Made by a program: the position numbers and the translations under genes. Below the pieces are notes generated by a model. It was not told the DNA's origin and searched no databases. It saw only the letters and a list, made by a program, of their open reading frames with translations. Of a stretch of DNA of 64,000 nt, positions 59,186 to 64,000 are shown one piece after another (the stretch's first letter is position 1; every line of letters starts with the position of its first letter). The stretch is taken from the NCBI GenBank assembly GCA_037953625.1, contig CM075651.1, positions 155,636,001-155,700,000 on the forward strand, written 5' to 3'. This DNA is from Crotalaria pallida. Its lineage: Eukaryota > Streptophyta > Magnoliopsida > Fabales > Fabaceae.

Positions 59186-59586
59186 GCAGCCAATTATTCG
59201 AGAAAACATTTAAGACACACTGGATACTAGTATCTTTTAAAATTGTAATTTGATTGACTAGTCTTGCTTACTACTCGATCCCTTTTTGAATAAGTATTTT
59301 TAAGGTTATTATGCATAAATTAAAAAATGTAATTAATATATTTGTTATTGTTAAATATGTGTTATTTTTCTAATTTGTTTATAGTAATTATTCTTTTTTT
59401 AATTATTAGTTCTTATATTAATTAGGTGAAGACAAAATTATAAAAGTAATAATAATAATTAGTATTGTTTTGATTTTTAAAAACAATTATATAAAAATAA
59501 CATTTTTCCTCTAAAAAGATACTACAAGTACTTGTTTAGGATCGGAGGAAGTAAATTGAAGGAGACACCACTTTGTTAAATAAATA

Positions 59587-59882
59587 CTCCGTCCGTTTCA
59601 CTTTAAGTGTTTTTTTGGACTTTTGCACACAGATTAAGAAAGTGTTGATTATGATGATTATTGTAAGTTTTATGTGTATGTTGTCAAAAATACCCCTATT
59701 TAATATTTTTATTTTGTCAATGCATAATTACTAGTATTACAAATTTCAAAACTAAAACAACATTAAATGTAAGGGTAAATAAGGAAAAACAGTATTAAAT
59801 GTTGCATAAATTTGATAGAAAGACACTTATTTTGAAACAAAATTTTAATATTAAAAAAACACTTAAAGTAAAATGGAGGGAG
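59587..59882. mobile_element. Stowaway MITE
   Basis: TA-flanked. Ends CTCCGTCCGTTTCACTTTAAG and CTTAAAGTAAAATGGAGGGAG. Sister of 42543-42870, without its microinsertion. Confidence 0.85.
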
Positions 59883-60484
59883 TAGTACTTTAATTGAAAA
59901 GACACGACTTGTTAAAGCCAAATCAGTTAATATTCTTCACTAATTGGTTCTTTTTCACTGGTTCTTGACCCTGTTCAGTCTTTATGCGGCTACTATTATA
60001 TAAAATCGAATCAAATCAGCTAAAATGTGACAAGATATCCACGACAAAGGAGTATGACTTCCCACTAAAAACATTTTGTTGGGAGAGTCAGTCATACGGT
60101 TCGTTTTGAATTAGTCTTAAAAGATCCTTGATATTAAGGGTGCTTTTGGGATACCGATGGTTCCACAAGAAATGTGGAAAAAAAGAGTAAAAAAAAGGAC
60201 TAGTTACTGTGTCAGCAGGGGAAAATCAGGCAATGGTTGAAAATAATAAAAAATAGCTATTAATAAAACAGTAAATTGATCTAGATGCTTGTTTGGATGT
60301 ACGTTGAGTTCCGTGATTCTGAGAAGCAAAAGTTACTCACAATTGTTTTATATTCAACGTGATTTTGAAGCTTAACGTGATTTTATATCGCAAAATCAAA
60401 CATATACTTAAATGAAAAAAATTTGAATAAATTAAATATAAGATTTTGGATTTGATCCTTGAATTTATATATAAGTAAAAAAAA
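59883..60484. other. Spacer, no gene recognised
   Basis: AT-rich; no bordered element seen. Confidence 0.4.
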
Positions 60485-60857
60485 GGCTTAATTGCACTTT
60501 TGGTCCCTCAATCTTTTCAATTTGAAGATTTTGGTCCCCCAACTTTTAATTTGGTGATTTTGGTCCCCCAATTTACGATTTGTAACGATTTTGGTCCCTC
60601 CGTCAATTCCATCGTTAACGGTGCTGACGTGGCGTACCAAAGGGACATGTGTCAGCAGCTTAATTGCACATTTGGTCCCCCAATTTTTTCAATTTGGTAA
60701 TTTTTGTCCCCCAACTTTTAATTTGGCGATTTTGGTCCCTCAATTTACGATTTGTAATGATTTTGGTCCCTCCGTCAATTCCACTATTAATGGTGCTGAC
60801 GTGACATACCAGAGGAACATGTATTAGCAGCTTATGACCCTATATTTATTTATTAAA

Positions 60858-60888
<31 letters not shown>

Positions 60889-61393
60889 TATAGTTAAAAA
60901 TGAAAAAAAAATAAAACACACGAGTCTCATCGAGATCACAGCGAAGAGCAGAGTGTGTTGGTCTACTATTGTGATCGCGATGAATCCTGGTGTGGATCGG
61001 TCGCCGTCGTGAATTCGCTTGCCACAATTGTGTCACAAAGAGGGTGGCCATGGCGGATGTGGCAGGTGGTGGTTTGTGTGCCGATACCGGCGTCGATATA
61101 GATGTTCGGTCAAGCACTGTGTCACAAAGAGGCAGTGAACAGTTTCTATTGTTTGGATTTTATTTTATTTTTCATTTTTAAATATATTTTATTATTATTA
61201 TTATTATTAAGTAAATATATGGTCATAAGCTGCTGACACTGTCCCTCTTGTACGCCACGTCAGCACAACGGTGGAATTGACGGAGGGACCAAAATCCCTA
61301 CAAATCGTAAATTGGGACCAAAATCGCCAAATTAAAAGTTGAGACTAAAATGGCCAAATTGAAAAAATTAGGGACCAAATGTGCAATTAAGCC
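60485..61393. mobile_element. Mutator-type element with GC-rich core (Pack-MULE-like)
   Basis: Ends GGCTTAATTGCACTTTTGGTC and GACCAAATGTGCAATTAAGCC-type inverted repeats. The arms extend about 175 bp and include GTCCCTCCGTCAATTCCA. The left arm is present twice in tandem (60485-60660, about 60659-60835). Between the arms an (AAT)n tract and a GC-rich, gene-like core (about 60918-61150) occur. The flanking A-runs hide the exact duplication. Confidence 0.65.
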
Positions 61394-62133
61394 AAAAAAA
61401 TATTATCTTGATGAATTAAACTTATTTCAACCCTGGCGTATCTTTTAAAAACATCTCATCAAATAAAAAATAAAAAAAAACATCTCATCAAACTGACGTA
61501 ACCTATGTTGAAATGACGGGATGTATGTAATGTTGTACACTTTACCATAAAATGTGTTATTGTATGCGACACTTTTTGTGATTGATAAAAAAAATTAAAA
61601 ATTGACACCCTCACATATTTTTTTTGTTTATTCAAATTATAAAGATGAGAAAAAAATTTAAAAAAATATTTAAGATACGATTTGAAAAAATAATGAGAAG
61701 TTATAAAAATATAAAGGTTAAACAAATTGAGTTATTAAATATTTGAATTATATAATTTAAATTTAAATTTCTTGTTCAATAGAAAAACCGATTGTAGATA
61801 TTTCCCATCACTTGGTTATATACTTATATATGCTTTTTCATTTGGTTTATTGATTTTTTTTTTTTTTTTGTGTCTTGACTAATTAACATGTTTGTTTAAT
61901 TTGCTTCAAACTGGATTTATGCTTGTTTGAAGCTACAGAGAAAAAAAGATTAAAATGTACGTGAATAATAATGAGATGTTAGCAGGTTGAAAAACACAAT
62001 TCGATAGAATTGTACATAAGAATATGAAAGTATAATTAATAAAAAAATTTAACAAACTTGCATTGCAGGCTAATTGCTAGTCCATTTGTCCCAAAAAAGT
62101 CAATAAAAATCCTAAATTAAAATTATCAATATT
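61394..62133. other. AT-rich spacer
   Basis: No gene or bordered element recognised. Confidence 0.4.
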
Positions 62134-62151
62134 ATAAATTAAAATTGTATA

Positions 62152-62337
62152 ACCAGAGAAGACTAATACATATTGTAAGAAATCTGTTGATACTTAAGCA
62201 AGTGGTTGGGGGTTCGATCTCTAGCTCTTGCGAATGTAAGAAGCCTTGCTGAGAGACTAGCCCCCGAAAGGGTCTGACAATGTTGAAATGATTAGTCACC
62301 CAGTTGCGCGGGTGGATACATTGGGAAACCAAAAAAA
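62152..62337 (+). mobile_element. SINE with 18-bp TSD
   Basis: A perfect 18-bp repeat, ATAAATTAAAATTGTATA, flanks the 186-bp insert (62134-62151 and 62338-62355). It starts ACCAGAGAAG, has a box B-like GGTTCGATCTC near 62211, and ends in an A-rich tail. The box A match is weak. A related remnant lies at 8480-8605. Confidence 0.82.
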
Positions 62338-62355
62338 ATAAATTAAAATTGTATA

Positions 62356-62736
62356 GTACTCCGTAGTATATTTATAACCGGTTATTCAAGAAAATATATA
62401 TTAAAATATTATATTAATAATTGATTAATTTGGTAAATATTATATTAATAATATGTCTTTTTATTTGTTTTTGTTGATTTTTTTCAAATTTTATTCACCT
62501 TTTGAGAATAATTTTATCCTTGAATTTTTTTCTTCGGTTTAAGGAAACACAACAGGGTGCAGTAATTCACAACTTAAGTACGGTCATATTTACATCGAGT
62601 TTTAAAACTACAATAGCAACAAAATAATTACAGTCAGAGCTTCTTCTTCATCTTTTTTAGTGAAGGATAACTTCGGGGTAACAGTCAGAAATTAATCTCA
62701 TAGAGATCTCATACAACCATTATCGATATACCATTA
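62356..62736. other. AT-rich spacer
   Basis: Nothing recognisable. Confidence 0.4.
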
Positions 62737-63019
62737 CTCCCTCCGGTCCTTATTATAAGGCATACTTAACCGAATTACACGTATCAAGGAAAGTTGTTGG
62801 TTTTATGAATTTTATGAGAATATATTGTAACATTACAATTTTACCCCCTTAACTTTTCTTGAAAAATTCGTACTCATTAATGAACAACAAAAAACACACA
62901 GATAGTCAAAGCATTTAATAAGAGAAAAAAAGAAAAAAAATCAATAAATAATGCATAGAAAATATAAAATGACTTATAATTAGGACCAAGAAAACTTCTA
63001 GAATGTGGACCGGAGGCAG
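62737..63019. mobile_element. Stowaway MITE
   Basis: TA-flanked. Ends CTCCCTCCGGTCCTTATTATAAG and GTGGACCGGAGGCAG. Family reference for the copies at 30783, 38241 and 27579. Confidence 0.82.
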
Positions 63020-63619
63020 TATCCAATGCTTGTATTAGGCTTTGTGTCATTCTTGGAGTCTTGGTAATGTGAATGGAATCTTTTATTGCACTTTCTGGCG
63101 TGGGATAACACTAAACAGAAAGAGAAGAAGTACTAAAATAAAATAAACAAAGCAAAAGCCGGTTGGTATGTGGCGCAGAGCCCTCGCATTCCTGGCCACT
63201 GTCTCACCCTATTATTGTACAGTAATAATTTGATTTATTTATTTGGATTTTTATTTCAACCAAGCAGAGTACAAAAGCTATCGCTCATTCCATCATCCAT
63301 GTACCAGCATATTCCCCCGAATGTTCTATTTTCCTCCAAAACACTAATCATTAACCCTTTCAAAAAACTTAAAAAAAAAAATTTAAAAAAAACCCTTTCA
63401 ATAATAATGGTAATTACTCCTTTGAAGAGAATAATAAGGCTAATCAATTCATCATTGATTTGATTACTATTATATAAAAAAATAATACTCACTTTAGTCT
63501 TATTTATATATCGTCAAGCTAGCTTCCCTATAGAAGAAAAATTTCAAATGTCTAGCACTCTAGGAATAATTCAAACTAAATAAAATTGATAAATGTACAA
63601 AATTGATAAATAAAATTAA
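63020..63619. other. Spacer, no gene recognised
   Basis: Short open frames here have no recognisable domain and low-complexity composition. Confidence 0.4.
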
Positions 63620-64000
63620 GGCTTAATCATGTCACAAGTCCTTGAAGTTTGAGGTACTTTTGTCAGATACCCTTATTCTTTTTTTTTTCCAATGTCTGAC
63701 TCCCCGAAGTTACTTATGAGTAGTTTGTCATATACCCTTACTAACAATTCTGATCAATTTTGCTGACATGTAACATCGGAGTCCTGATCAGACGAAGGAG
63801 GTTGGTCATTTGGTGCCGCGTGATGTCACACGGGTGAAGACGACCTCTCTCTTCAATTCTTTTTTCTCTTTTTTTATTTAACTAAAAATATAAAAATATT
63901 AAGGTTTTTAGTTTTTTAAATATTTTAAAAAAAGGATCTTCAGCCACGGGGCACCAGGTGCTTAACCTCCTGCGTCTAATAAGGATTCCGATGTTACATG
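63620..64000. mobile_element. Unclassified element cut by the window edge
   Basis: Starts GGCTTAATCATGTCACAAG and matches the outer element at 44616 (TTTGTCATATACCCTTACTA, TTTTGCTGACATGTAACATC). The right part lies outside the window. Confidence 0.6.

Noticed and set aside
60824..61117. 97-codon minus-strand open frame
   Set aside because: Runs through an (AAT)n tract and a transposon core; no recognisable domain.
1..64000. CRISPR arrays, operons or bacterial systems
   Set aside because: No regularly spaced direct repeats with unique spacers, and all genes have spliceosomal introns.

Overview
The window is plant nuclear DNA, most likely from a papilionoid legume. The COP1 protein encoded here reads closely like the pea protein as I remember it. 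Introns are GT-AG, spacers are AT-rich, and the repeats (Stowaway MITEs, an Athila-type Ty3/gypsy element, an RTE-type LINE, tRNA-derived SINEs) are typical of such genomes. No prokaryotic, organellar or CRISPR sequence was seen.

Layout. (1) 1-4765, minus strand: the first nine coding exons of a GH27 alpha-galactosidase / beta-L-arabinopyranosidase-like gene that runs off the left edge. Two large introns carry transposon debris. (2) 4766-11340: spacer with a broken RTE LINE (6236-8400), SINE remnants and a hAT-like element. (3) 11341-19873: a complete 13-exon COP1 gene on the plus strand, with ACGT-core promoter motifs, a (TC)n leader, MITEs in introns 2, 4 and 10, and a duplicated 3' end. 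(4) 21590-22025, minus strand: a TAS3-like trans-acting siRNA locus. It has a TATA box, a short ORF whose stop lies 7 nt before a miR390 site, a tasiARF, and a second miR390-like site. This is the most interesting find in the window. (5) 22030-44600: gene-poor DNA built largely from Stowaway MITEs (several nested), SINEs with clear target duplications, one 587-bp retroposed insert, PIF/Harbinger-type and hAT-type elements and microsatellites. (6) 44616-57911: a nest of elements. A hAT-like element contains a small MITE, which contains a complete 11.7-kb Athila-lineage retrotransposon with two 1318-bp LTRs, a 5-bp TSD, PBS and PPT. Its gag-pol and ORF3 frames are broken. (7) 57912-64000: more elements, including a 1041-bp hAT derivative with an 8-bp TSD, a Mutator-type element with a GC-rich core, and a SINE with an 18-bp TSD.

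How the genes relate. COP1 is a light-signalling E3 ubiquitin ligase. The TAS3-like locus about 2 kb downstream, in the opposite orientation, would make siRNAs against ARF2/3/4 mRNAs through miR390-AGO7-SGS3. The GH27 gene encodes a secreted glycosidase. I see no evidence that the three act together. All coordinates and repeat counts were read by eye, and no database or alignment was run.
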